From UKL13-3 sp044353855 (GTDB taxonomy: Bacteria; Bacteroidota; Bacteroidia; UKL13-3): a stretch of 64,000 nucleotides of DNA. Made by a program: the position numbers and the translations under genes. Each line of letters starts with the position of its first letter. Position 1 is the first letter of the stretch. The notes beneath the pieces were generated by a model, which was not told the DNA's origin, made no database searches, and was given only the letters and a program-made list of their open reading frames with translations. Below, piece by piece: positions 55,476 through 63,542 of the stretch. The stretch spans positions 314,915 to 378,914 of the forward strand of contig JBILBF010000003.1 in NCBI GenBank assembly GCA_044353855.1, in the 5' to 3' direction.

Positions 55476-56432
55476 TTAGTTTTTTCGGGCAAGTACACGC
55501 TCTACAGCGGCAACAATATTTACAGCATCTAAGCCATATTTAGTCATCAATTGATCAGGAGTTCCACTTTCACCAAAACTATCATTAACAGCTACCATTT
55601 CTACTGGTGTAGGTAATTCACGAGCTAATAATTGAGCAATACTATCGCCCAATCCTCCATTCATTTGGTGTTCTTCAGCAGTAACAACACACCGTGTTTT
55701 GCGCACTGAGTCCAAAATGGCTTTTGCATCCAAGGGTTTAATGGTATGAATATTAATAATCTCTACATTGATTCCTTTTTCAGCAAGCAGGTGACCAGCT
55801 TCAATTGCTTTCCAAACTAAATGACCAGTTGCAAAAATAGACACATCCGTTCCTTCATTTAACAGGAGTGCTTTACCAATTTCAAACTGCTGGTTGGCTG
55901 GCGTAAAATTGGGTACAGCAGGGCGTCCAAAACGCAAATAAACAGGACCTTCATGTGCTGCAATAGCAATGGTTGCTGCTTTGGTTTGGTTGTAATCACA
56001 TGGATTGATAACTGTCATTCCGGGCAACATTTTCATCAATCCAATATCTTCTAAAATTTGATGGGTTGCACCATCCTCGCCCAATGTTAATCCTGCATGT
56101 GAAGCACAAATTTTAACATTTTTACCAGAGTACGCAACACTTTGACGTATTTGATCATACACACGACCGGTTGAAAAATTAGCAAACGTGCCGGTAAAGG
56201 GAATTTTACCACCAATGGTTAAACCTGCTGCTAACCCAATCATATTGGCTTCTGCAATTCCAACTTGAACAAAACGGTCAGGAAAATCTTTTTGAAAAGC
56301 ATCCATCTTTAGTGACCCAGTAAGATCGGCACATAATGCAACTACATTGGGATTGGTTTTACCTAACTCATGCAATCCAGCTCCAAAACCTGAGCGAGTA
56401 TCTTTTACATTTTCTACTTCAAACGTTTTCAT
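55476..56432 (-). CDS. Transketolase, C-terminal subunit
   Basis: The 318-residue protein corresponds to the middle (Pyr) and C-terminal domains of transketolase. It shows RSGFGAGLHELGKTNPNVVALCADLTGS near the start, the segment VQVGIAEANMIGLAAGLTIGGKIPFTGTFANF with the catalytic Glu, HAGLTLGEDGATHQILEDIGLM and GPVYLRFGRPAVP. It needs the TPP-binding N-terminal subunit for activity, as in other split bacterial transketolases and DXS-like proteins. That subunit is encoded at 57844-58689, on the same strand but separated by a VWA-protein gene. Together they should move two-carbon units in the pentose phosphate pathway. Confidence 0.93.
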   Translation of the reverse strand: MKTFEVENVKDTRSGFGAGLHELGKTNPNVVALCADLTGSLKMDAFQKDFPDRFVQVGIAEANMIGLAAGLTIGGKIPFTGTFANFSTGRVYDQIRQSVAYSGKNVKICASHAGLTLGEDGATHQILEDIGLMKMLPGMTVINPCDYNQTKAATIAIAAHEGPVYLRFGRPAVPNFTPANQQFEIGKALLLNEGTDVSIFATGHLVWKAIEAGHLLAEKGINVEIINIHTIKPLDAKAILDSVRKTRCVVTAEEHQMNGGLGDSIAQLLARELPTPVEMVAVNDSFGESGTPDQLMTKYGLDAVNIVAAVERVLARKN

Positions 56433-56452
56433 ATGTATCGTATTTACTATTT

Positions 56453-57832
56453 TTAATTTAAGGTAATATTGGTTGCCGAACCTGATGTAACGGTAAAGTC
56501 ACGTTCAAATGTTTGATTGGAACGGTACGACCCTTTTGCACGGTAAATAACTTTGTACTTACCGGGTTGTATTAATAAATTTTGACTTCTGTTTTCTACT
56601 GGTAATTTATACACCCATACCAATTCGTCATTCATCATTTGATAAATATCGGCATAGTATGCTTGTGTAACTGCTGTAACAATTAATCTTCCTGGTTGTG
56701 GAATTTCTATGGTTGTTGTATAGCTTTGTTTAATCTCAATTTCTTTTTGGATAATTCGAGGAATACTCAAAATCTCAATATCATATTTTCCTAATAAGTA
56801 TTTTTCAGGAATATTGGCATCTTGAACATGCAATGTTTTTAACTGCCCGTGTTGCCTTATAATATATTGTAATTTGGTATAATTGGTGGCTCCTAAAACC
56901 TTTAATACCAAACTTCCTTGTGGAGCATCGGCACCAATTGTAGTATGTTTACCTGGCGTAATTTCTATATTGCTTTTTTCAACTGGTGGTATTGTATTTA
57001 CAACCATTCGGTATTTGTAAATAGGATCAAGGGGCAACGTATCTGGATTGCCTTTTTCATTTAAAGTATGAATATAATTATACACTAAAGCGCCAGAATG
57101 CATATCATAAAAACTCATATTCACATTGGTTTCGGTAGGCTTGCTAAATGCATCTAATAAATTTACTTGAACAGTGGTATTATTTAATGCTTGGCTAATT
57201 ACTACATTTAATACATTATTAAAATCTGCTTCGGTATTAGCATCATAATATCGACCAACACATTCAAATGCTTTTCTAAACTCAGCTGTACCACCAATAC
57301 CAACAATAAAAGGACGAAGAATAACGCCATTGGCTTGCAAAGCTTCAGATACTGCACAAGGATCTCCATCACATTCTTCAATACCATCGGTAATTAAAAC
57401 GATTACATTACGCACTTTTGCTTCTTTGGGGAAATCATAAGCGGCCTGTTGCAATGAATAGGCAATTAATGTAGTGCCTTTGGGAACAATTTTGGCAACT
57501 TCTTTTTTGATAGCATTGTGGTTGTGTTGCGAAAACGGAACCTCTAACTTGGTGTCTTTGCAATCATGTCGGGATGGAGGACTGTTATGACCATAAACAC
57601 GTAATGCCACTTCTACATCTTTAGCCAATTCCAAACTATCCATTAGTTTAGTTAGAATTCTTTTGGCAACATTAATTCTATTATCTTTATCCATGGAAGC
57701 ATACATACTTCCTGAAGCATCCAATAAAAATAAAATACGCGTTTTTACTTTTTGTTGCGCAACAATAGGCGTTGGATGTAAACTACCAATTGCTATTAAT
57801 AAAAGAAATAAATACTTGAATAGGTGCTTCAA
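56453..57832 (-). CDS. Secreted von Willebrand factor A domain protein
   Basis: The 459-residue protein has a Sec signal (LLIAIGSLHPTPIVAQQ) and a VWA domain (about residues 30-215) with an intact metal site: DASGS (DxSxS) in FLLDASGSMYASMD, a Thr in PKGTTLIAYSLQ and ITDGIEECDGDP. The remaining half is beta-rich with repeated Ig-like segments (LLQPGKYKVIYRAKG-type). Two Cys pairs (HDCKDT, CDGDPC) suggest a folded extracytoplasmic protein. It lies between the two transketolase halves (20 bp and 11 bp gaps), an odd place for a surface protein. Confidence 0.88.
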   Translation of the reverse strand: MKHLFKYLFLLLIAIGSLHPTPIVAQQKVKTRILFLLDASGSMYASMDKDNRINVAKRILTKLMDSLELAKDVEVALRVYGHNSPPSRHDCKDTKLEVPFSQHNHNAIKKEVAKIVPKGTTLIAYSLQQAAYDFPKEAKVRNVIVLITDGIEECDGDPCAVSEALQANGVILRPFIVGIGGTAEFRKAFECVGRYYDANTEADFNNVLNVVISQALNNTTVQVNLLDAFSKPTETNVNMSFYDMHSGALVYNYIHTLNEKGNPDTLPLDPIYKYRMVVNTIPPVEKSNIEITPGKHTTIGADAPQGSLVLKVLGATNYTKLQYIIRQHGQLKTLHVQDANIPEKYLLGKYDIEILSIPRIIQKEIEIKQSYTTTIEIPQPGRLIVTAVTQAYYADIYQMMNDELVWVYKLPVENRSQNLLIQPGKYKVIYRAKGSYRSNQTFERDFTVTSGSATNITLN

Positions 57833-57843
57833 AAATAATTGAT

Positions 57844-58689
57844 TTAGTAATCGCCCATGGTTTGAGGAAGTTGAGACAATGCATTTTCCAATTCTGCATC
57901 ATTTGGAGAAACGCCATGCCATTTATGAGAACCCATCATAAAATCAACAGGGTATCCCATTTCGGTTTTCATCATGATAAAAATAGGTTTCCCATTTCCA
58001 CATTTAGATTTTGCGGTAGCCATCACCGTTAATATATCCTGCATATTATGTCCATCCATATGAAGCACATCCCACCCAAATGCAAGAAGTTTTGCTTCTA
58101 TATCATTTCCTAATCCCATAATTTCTTTGGTAGAACCGTCAATTTGCTGACCATTAAAATCAATTGTAACAATTAAGTTATCTACTTTGTGGTGAGCAGC
58201 AAACATAAACGCTTCCCAATTTTGGCCCTCCTCAATTTCGCCATCACCCATTAATGCATATACCAATTTGGAATCACCATTCATTTTTTTGGCTAAAGCA
58301 GCCCCAGCAGCTACCGAAATTCCTTGCCCAAGTGAACCACTAGCAATGCGGATACCAGGTAAATGTTCATGTGTGGCGGGATGACCTTGTAACCTTGAAT
58401 TTAACTTGCGAAACGTAGCTAATTCAGTCACCGGAAAATAGCCACTGCGAGCTAAAACACTATAAAAAACTGGAGAAATATGACCGTTGGACAAAAAGAA
58501 AACATCTTCTTGTTTGGCATCCATATTAAATGCTGGATTATGATCCATAATAGTAAAATATAATGCTGTTAAAAAATCAGCACAACCCAACGACCCGCCT
58601 GGGTGTCCTGACTTCACTGCATGAACCATGCGTAAAACATCTCTGCGAACTTGTGATGCTAACTCTATTAATTTTTGTGTATCGGCCAT
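57844..58689 (-). CDS. Transketolase, N-terminal (TPP-binding) subunit
   Basis: The 281-residue protein is the N-terminal PP domain of transketolase: MVHAVKSGHPGGSLGCADFLTALY, LSNGHISPVFYSVLARSGYF, GSLGQGISVAAGAALAKKM and the TPP motif GDGEIEEGQNWEAFMFAAHHKVDN. It pairs with the C-terminal subunit encoded 1.4 kb downstream; the VWA gene lies between. The start is the first ATG with MADTQKLIELASQVRRD. It is the first gene of the run, so its promoter should drive all three. Confidence 0.93.
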   Translation of the reverse strand: MADTQKLIELASQVRRDVLRMVHAVKSGHPGGSLGCADFLTALYFTIMDHNPAFNMDAKQEDVFFLSNGHISPVFYSVLARSGYFPVTELATFRKLNSRLQGHPATHEHLPGIRIASGSLGQGISVAAGAALAKKMNGDSKLVYALMGDGEIEEGQNWEAFMFAAHHKVDNLIVTIDFNGQQIDGSTKEIMGLGNDIEAKLLAFGWDVLHMDGHNMQDILTVMATAKSKCGNGKPIFIMMKTEMGYPVDFMMGSHKWHGVSPNDAELENALSQLPQTMGDY

Positions 58690-58760
58690 GCGTAATGAAA
58701 ATTGTTAATGTATAGTGGCAAAATTAATCCAATTCATAATATTACCTCGTAATGTTGACA

Positions 58761-58800
58761 AAAACAAAAAACCTCAGCAGGCCATGCCTTGTTGAGGTTA
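58761..58800 (-). terminator. Terminator after the small lipoprotein gene
   Basis: On the minus strand AACCTCAACAA pairs with the near complement TTGCTGAGGTT-type arm around a short loop, followed by T-rich sequence. It would end the transcript of the gene at 58831-59142. Confidence 0.78.
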
Positions 58801-58830
58801 ATAAGTAGTCAAACAAACATTTTCTTTATA

Positions 58831-59142
58831 TTACCGAGGCATTGCACTCGAAAAAATGGAAACAGCTAATGGTGGTTTTGATGAAACCCTTAGTAGAGGC
58901 TTTGATGTTTCATATACTGTATTGGTGTTCACTTTTATGTGTTGTATATCTGAAACGGTTTTATCCGTTTTTGACATAGATGGCCTATCCTTGTGAATAG
59001 TGATGTAAATTAATGGCGCTTGTATTGCTTCGTTTTTTGTTATTGGATTTATAACTTTCACCGTTTTACGGTAAGAGTATAATTTCCCTCCACAACTGCT
59101 TAGAAGTGAAATTAACAAACAGAGAGAGATAAAACTTTTCAT
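58831..59142 (-). CDS. Small lipoprotein of unknown function
   Basis: From ATG 59142 (MKSFISLCLLISLLSSCGG) the protein has 103 residues with a lipoprotein signal and a polar body rich in Lys, Ser and Thr. I recognise no domain. The 10 extra residues of the longer frame (start 59172) are basic and unconserved-looking. It is flanked by a terminator, so it is a separate unit. Confidence 0.55.
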   Translation of the reverse strand: MKSFISLCLLISLLSSCGGKLYSYRKTVKVINPITKNEAIQAPLIYITIHKDRPSMSKTDKTVSDIQHIKVNTNTVYETSKPLLRVSSKPPLAVSIFSSAMPR

Positions 59143-59335
59143 TGGGTTACTTCGCAATGGATATTTGTACATTCAAATTTAACTTTATTTAACATTTTAA
59201 CTACTTATAGTTTCATCTGCAGTAAGTATGTGAAAAAAAGTTGCTCGTTCACTGTACTAAGTTTGAAGAAGCCATTTTGTTACCCTAAAAATGTTGATAT
59301 TTGCACTCATTATTCCATTAGGATAGATACCTAAC

Positions 59336-60877
59336 ATGATGAAACGTATAGAATTAGCAATGCTTCCAGAACATTGCACCACAACAGAAAGCATATTGGC
59401 GCAAGCAAGAATACAACTTGGCTTATCCCAACATTCAGCTATTTCTATTATTCGAAAATCGCTTGATGCTCGCAAAAAATTGATTCGTTTTAATGTACTG
59501 CTAGATATCTTAGAAAACGGACAAATAGAAACACCTATCATTCCCTTTCATTTTAAGGATGTTCATACTGCTCCTCATTGTATTATTGTTGGTGCAGGCC
59601 CTGCAGGATTATTTGCAGCACTTACCTTAATTGAAAAAGGGATTAAACCCATTATTATAGAAAGAGGAAAAGATGTGCGTGAACGTAGAAGAGATTTAGC
59701 ACTCATAACTCGCCACAATACAGTAAATCCAGAATCAAATTACTGTTTTGGAGAAGGAGGCGCTGGTACTTATAGCGATGGTAAATTATATACTCGCGCT
59801 ACCAAACGTGGTGATGTAAACCGAATTTTACAGTTACTGGTATATCATGGAGCCGAACCACATATAGTATATGAAGCACATCCACATATTGGTACAAACA
59901 AACTGCCAGGTATTATAACCCGCATTCGCGAAACAATTGAACACTACGGTGGCGAGATTCACTTTAAAACTAAACTTACAGATTTATTGATTGATAAAGG
60001 TGAAATAACTGGGGTACACATAAACAACCAAGACAGGATACCTACCAAACAAGTTATATTAGCAACAGGACATTCAGCACGTGATATCTATTACTTATTG
60101 CAACGCAAAAACATTTTACTTGAAGCCAAACCATTTGCTTTAGGTGTTCGCATTGAACATCCACAAGCTTTAATTGATTCGGTACAATATAAATGTGATG
60201 TGCGAAGCGAGTATTTACCTCCCGCATCCTACTCTATCGTTAACCAATCCATTGGGCGTGGAGTGTTTTCTTTTTGCATGTGCCCCGGTGGTATTATTGC
60301 TCCAGCTGCAACAGCTCCTGGTGAAATAGTGGTAAATGGGTGGAGCCCTAGCAAACGAAACAATGAATTTGCCAACTCAGGTTTGGTTGTATCCATTGAT
60401 CAAAAAGATTTTACCCCATATCATTCGATGAAAGAATTAGCGGGATTGGGTTTTCAATCTGCTGTTGAACAAAAAGCATTTGCTGCTACCCAAAGTTTGA
60501 AAGCACCAGCACAACGTGTTGCTGATTTTGTGAACAACAAACATTCAACTGTATTACCCAGCTGTAGTTATTTACCCGGTATACAGAGTCATAACTTAGA
60601 TGATGTACTTCCTACCTTTGTATCTGCAGCACTTAGAGATGCATTACTCGTTTTTGGCAGTAAAATGAAAGGCTATATTACAAACGAGGCAGTAATGGTA
60701 GCTACCGAATCACGCACCTCATCACCAGTGCGTATACCCAGAGATAAAGAGACATTGCAACATCCACAAGTAAAAGGGTTGTATCCATGTGCCGAAGGTG
60801 CAGGTTATGCTGGGGGAATTATGAGTGCAGCGATGGATGGAGAGCGATGCGCAGAAATGGTTATTGCTTTCAAATAA
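59336..60877 (+). CDS. FAD-dependent oxidoreductase (COG2509 type)
   Basis: The 513-residue protein has an N-terminal helical segment with a basic region, then a Rossmann FAD loop IIVGAGPAGLFAALTLIEKG near residue 83. The segment ERGKDVRERRRDLA and the family-specific YCFGEGGAGTYSDGKLYTRA follow. The C-terminal PCAEGAGYAGGIMSAAMDG closes the FAD site. This matches the uncharacterised FAD-dependent dehydrogenases of COG2509; the substrate is not known. It is the last housekeeping-type gene before the cassette array, and its stop lies 231 bp before the first cassette boundary. Confidence 0.9.
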   Translation: MMKRIELAMLPEHCTTTESILAQARIQLGLSQHSAISIIRKSLDARKKLIRFNVLLDILENGQIETPIIPFHFKDVHTAPHCIIVGAGPAGLFAALTLIEKGIKPIIIERGKDVRERRRDLALITRHNTVNPESNYCFGEGGAGTYSDGKLYTRATKRGDVNRILQLLVYHGAEPHIVYEAHPHIGTNKLPGIITRIRETIEHYGGEIHFKTKLTDLLIDKGEITGVHINNQDRIPTKQVILATGHSARDIYYLLQRKNILLEAKPFALGVRIEHPQALIDSVQYKCDVRSEYLPPASYSIVNQSIGRGVFSFCMCPGGIIAPAATAPGEIVVNGWSPSKRNNEFANSGLVVSIDQKDFTPYHSMKELAGLGFQSAVEQKAFAATQSLKAPAQRVADFVNNKHSTVLPSCSYLPGIQSHNLDDVLPTFVSAALRDALLVFGSKMKGYITNEAVMVATESRTSSPVRIPRDKETLQHPQVKGLYPCAEGAGYAGGIMSAAMDGERCAEMVIAFK

Positions 60878-61018
60878 TGGTTACTCAACCAAAATAAACA
60901 TTACCATTTTTATCCTTTACATTTCTTACAATAATTGATTGAGCAGGCTATATTTAAGTATCACTAATTGATTATTCTATAGTGAATGACACTTTGATAA
61001 TTTACAAAAGAGAACTAT

Positions 61019-61114
61019 GTTTAACAAAAATTCCCGAAAGCCAATTTATGGCGCATGTCTACCCAAAATTGGGTGTATATACGCCAAAACATGGCGCATA
61101 TAAGGGAGTTAGCA
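61019..61114 (+). other. Putative attC-like site at the left end of the cassette array
   Basis: GTTTAAC (an RYYYAAC match, 61019-61025) and GTTAGCA (61108-61114) can pair at their ends. Between them lie TCCC/GGGA, TGGCG/CGCCA (61049/61082) and ACCCAA/TTGGGT (61061/61069), so a long imperfect hairpin of about 96 nt can be drawn. It lacks the 80-nt core of the other two sites and may instead be a diverged attC or an attI-like site. Confidence 0.45.
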
Positions 61115-61141
61115 CCAATTATAAAAAACAACGACACAACA

Positions 61142-61438
61142 ATGGAACTAAAAGAAATCAAAAATCCAAACCACGAGACAATGTGGAAAGCAGCAAGATG
61201 GGGAGTAATTATTTTCTGTGTAATTCACTTCTTATTTGAAATTTTAACGGGCAACAATAAATCTGCCGCTTTGCCCGTCATGTTTAACTTTTGGATTTCG
61301 GCCTGGTACATAAAAGGACAAATTGCAAAAGGGAAAGAAATGAAAAATCTCTTACTAATGGGACTATCTGTTTCAGGAGTAGTTTTTTTGATTAGACTTG
61401 CTTTAGGAATGGCCTTCTACCTGCTAATGACAAAATGA
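61142..61438 (+). CDS. Small membrane protein (98 aa) of cassette A
   Basis: From ATG 61142 (MELKEIKNPNHETMWKAARW) the 98-residue protein has two or three hydrophobic segments (GVIIFCVIHFLFEIL, LPVMFNFWISAWYI and LLLMGLSVSGVVFLIRLALG). I recognise no family. A longer frame exists, but it starts inside the predicted boundary hairpin. The stop overlaps the next start by 4 bp (ATGA), so the two are translationally coupled. It is carried by the cassette, so it may come from another strain. Confidence 0.65.
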   Translation: MELKEIKNPNHETMWKAARWGVIIFCVIHFLFEILTGNNKSAALPVMFNFWISAWYIKGQIAKGKEMKNLLLMGLSVSGVVFLIRLALGMAFYLLMTK

Positions 61439-61590
61439 AAAATAATCGGACGTTAATTCAATTGCTTCTTGTCGTGCTGACATTTTTAATAATGGCATTA
61501 CTTATATGGGGCGTTTGGACGGGTAGACTGCTTGACCACAAAGAAACGCAAGAACAAATGATGGATGGAATGATTAATAAAATGAAATAA
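61435..61590 (+). CDS. Small single-helix membrane protein (51 aa) of cassette A
   Basis: ATG 61435 overlaps the previous stop (ATGA). The 51-residue product has one hydrophobic helix (LIQLLLVVLTFLIMALLIW) and a C-terminal amphipathic, Met/Gln/Glu-rich segment (HKETQEQMMDGMINKMK). It belongs to no family I know. Overlap on its 5' side and 2 bp to the next ATG show that it is a real gene in a compact three-gene cassette. Confidence 0.6.
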   Translation: MKNNRTLIQLLLVVLTFLIMALLIWGVWTGRLLDHKETQEQMMDGMINKMK

Positions 61591-61592
61591 TT

Positions 61593-62594
61593 ATGAAGTA
61601 TAAATACACCATTTCAATTCTGCTATTGTTTATAACAGCTATAAATGTTTTCGGGCAGACAACAGACAATTTAAAAAAGCCGAAATACAAGCGGGTAAGT
61701 GAAGCGTACGGCTATTTAACTGGACAAGAGTATTCTTTAGACCTTATTAAAAAGGAATTTCCTCAATTTGAAATGAGTATTTTAAAGGCACAGATGTCGT
61801 TTAACTCAACCTTTGGAAAATCAAAAGAAGGAATGAAGAAATATTTAGCTGATTACTTAGGTCAACAAGAATTCAACCAATATGAAGAAAAATTGATGAG
61901 TGAACTGAAAAAGATGTTGGGCAATCAAACATTTACTGAAGAAATTGCGACAAATTTTATTTCAGAAGTTGAAAGTAGAGCAAAAGGAAATATAGCCTCA
62001 ACAGTTTTAGAAACACTTTTATCGTTTCAGTTTTCAGACAGACCACAAGATGAATTAACATCAGGGTTTACAGCGACTTTTAAAACAAAAGGTCACCTGA
62101 AATCAAAAAACACCGACTGGCAAATTAAAGTTCCCAAAAGCTGGAAAGCAGAAGAAGCAGACAGGCCTAATATTATCCAAAAATTCACAAGTGACTATGG
62201 AGCAGGAAACCAAAGCATTATGCTTATGGTCAAAGAAATGCCACTACCTAAAGGATATAAAATAACTAAAGAGGAACTTAACGACTTGTTTACTGAAAAA
62301 GAAATGAAGGATATGGTTCCAGATGGTGGAAAATTTATATCATTCACAAAGATGACACTTGATAATAACATTGGCGGAATGATTGAAAATGAACAGACAG
62401 TTGAAAGACTTGACTTTAAAATGAAAATTAGAATGGTTCAGTTTATGTTTATCAGAGGTGACAAATGGTACTTTCTACAATGTAGTGTAGGTTCAGAAAA
62501 AACTGATACCGACTTATCTTTAGTAATGAAAAAATATTTACCACTTTATAGACTTGTAGCAAATACAATAGTAGTAAATGACCAATATAAGTAG
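61593..62594 (+). CDS. Secreted 333-aa protein of cassette A
   Basis: The protein has a Sec signal peptide (ISILLLFITAINVFGQ). A helical region of about 110 residues (YGYLTGQEYSLDLIKKEFPQ, TFGKSKEGMKKYLADYLGQQ) comes before a mixed alpha/beta C-terminal half with DTDWQIKVPKSW-like and MIENEQTVERLDFKMKIRMV segments. I recognise no domain. Its stop lies 19 bp before the attC site that ends cassette A. Confidence 0.68.
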   Translation: MKYKYTISILLLFITAINVFGQTTDNLKKPKYKRVSEAYGYLTGQEYSLDLIKKEFPQFEMSILKAQMSFNSTFGKSKEGMKKYLADYLGQQEFNQYEEKLMSELKKMLGNQTFTEEIATNFISEVESRAKGNIASTVLETLLSFQFSDRPQDELTSGFTATFKTKGHLKSKNTDWQIKVPKSWKAEEADRPNIIQKFTSDYGAGNQSIMLMVKEMPLPKGYKITKEELNDLFTEKEMKDMVPDGGKFISFTKMTLDNNIGGMIENEQTVERLDFKMKIRMVQFMFIRGDKWYFLQCSVGSEKTDTDLSLVMKKYLPLYRLVANTIVVNDQYK

Positions 62595-62613
62595 CCGACA
62601 GACAAAAATAACT

Positions 62614-62748
62614 GGTGCTAACACGGGTTTGGCAAAAGTGGCGGTTCAGTGCTCCGCAGACACATTTGTGGTTAATCAAAGTTTGGTTCACCGCATCAAC
62701 ATTTTGGTGAAAATCGCCACCATCGCCAAGCCCGAAAACGTTATAGGC
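62614..62748 (+). other. attC site 1 (end of cassette A)
   Basis: R'' is GGTGCTAAC (62614-62622) and R' is GTTATAGGC (62740-62748), each containing the AAC/GTT core. Arms GGGTTTGGC/GCCAAGCCC (one G-U pair) and GTGGCG/CGCCAC fold the 135-nt site into an imperfect hairpin. The inner region 62640-62718 is nearly identical to that of attC site 2. An ORF of 60 codons crossing it is not a gene. Confidence 0.72.
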
Positions 62749-63475
62749 AAGCTTAAATGAACAACAATTAAATAAACAAATATGAAAAAAACAATGATTA
62801 TTATTTTGACAACTTTTATCGCTACAGTTTCATTTGGACAAATTGACGATAATTTGATGAAAGCAAATTGGAAACCAGAAAAAGAAAAGGTGATTTATGG
62901 TAACACAATTTTGAGACTTGAAGGCAAAAACGACATTGGCGGTATGACTAATGTCGGTTATGAATCCTTTGCTCAAGTGAAGGCTGGCCTTGAAAAAGAT
63001 GCCGAGAAAGAAATGTGGACTGAAGAAAAAAAGAATGAGACAATCGAATCATACAGTAAATTTGCATCAGGTGGTATGATTCATCTCTATTTAACTAGAT
63101 TGACCATAGACGCAGCAAATACTGAAATGTTTACAATAATTATTAAGGACTCTGCTGAAACTGAAATTTTCAGAAAAGAATTGAAAAGTGATGTACCAAA
63201 TGTTCCTTCTAGTGGCAGTAGTTATTGGTGGAACTATGCGAGTATTCCATTAACAGCAACTATTCAGGGCAAAATCTATATTTATGTAATCGACCGTTTG
63301 GGTAATGACAACTCGAAGTTTAAATTTGAAATTAAATTATAAAGCCAGCCTATAACAGCACCTACAAGAAATTGGCGGTTCATTGCTCCGCAGACAGTTT
63401 TGTGGTTAATCAAACATTTGTTTTCCGCATCAACATTTGTGGTAAAATTAGCCAACTTCTTTTAGCTGCAAAACG
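62741..63475 (+). mobile_element. Integron gene cassette B
   Basis: It starts after the G of GTTATAGGC and ends with the G of GTTATGTGC. Its start is the exact reverse complement of its own R'' box (GCCTATAAC, 63348-63356), and the match extends to 11 of 13 positions. It carries one ORF, 62782-63342. This is the expected one-gene cassette layout, with about 40 bp before the start codon. Confidence 0.75.
62782..63342 (+). CDS. Secreted 186-aa protein of cassette B
   Basis: The protein has a Sec signal peptide (MIIILTTFIATVSFGQ) and a beta-rich body without cysteines: GNTILRLEGKNDIGGMTNVG, GGMIHLYLTRLTIDAANTEM, IIIKDSAETEIFRKEL and a final YIYVIDRLGNDNSKFKFEIKL. It looks like a compact beta-sandwich, but I recognise no family. 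It is the only ORF of cassette B and ends 5 bp before the R'' box. Confidence 0.7.
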   Translation: MKKTMIIILTTFIATVSFGQIDDNLMKANWKPEKEKVIYGNTILRLEGKNDIGGMTNVGYESFAQVKAGLEKDAEKEMWTEEKKNETIESYSKFASGGMIHLYLTRLTIDAANTEMFTIIIKDSAETEIFRKELKSDVPNVPSSGSSYWWNYASIPLTATIQGKIYIYVIDRLGNDNSKFKFEIKL

Positions 63476-63483
63476 TTATGTGC
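63348..63483 (+). other. attC site 2 (end of cassette B)
   Basis: R'' is GCCTATAAC (63348-63356) and R' is GTTATGTGC (63475-63483). Arms AAGAAATTGGC/GCCAACTTCTT pair with one mismatch. The core 63374-63453 closely repeats that of attC site 1. It opens the third cassette, whose own R'' (expected GCACATAAC) lies beyond the window. Confidence 0.72.
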
Positions 63484-63542
63484 AACCCTAAAAGACAGAT
63501 TAAACTATCGTAGGAAGAATTAGTCAAAAAAAATAAAAAGAC

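Larger units (their letters stand above)
61109..62740 (+). mobile_element. Integron gene cassette A
   Basis: The cassette begins after the G of GTTAGCACC (61108-61116) and ends with the G of GTTATAGGC. Its first bases are the reverse complement of the R'' box at its own far end (GGTGCTAAC, 62614-62622). The match extends to 14 of 15 positions, as expected for a circle-derived cassette. It carries three ORFs: 61142-61438, 61435-61590 and 61593-62594. No integrase gene is in the window. Confidence 0.75.

Noticed and set aside
59173..60877. Integrase (intI) or other recombinase near the cassette array
   Set aside because: The adjacent upstream genes are a lipoprotein and an FAD oxidoreductase; no tyrosine or serine recombinase motif was seen anywhere in the window.
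61048..61100. Direct repeat ATGGCGCAT as a target-site duplication of an insertion sequence
   Set aside because: The 34 bp between copies is a hairpin, not an element, and no transposase is near.
60982..61239. 85-codon plus-strand ORF before cassette A
   Set aside because: It crosses the boundary hairpin and overlaps the membrane-protein gene in another frame; composition is Lys/Asn-rich and random-looking.
62578..62760. 60-codon plus-strand ORF between cassettes A and B
   Set aside because: It lies entirely over the attC site, including both arms, overlaps the end of the preceding gene, and the product has no start-region or domain features.
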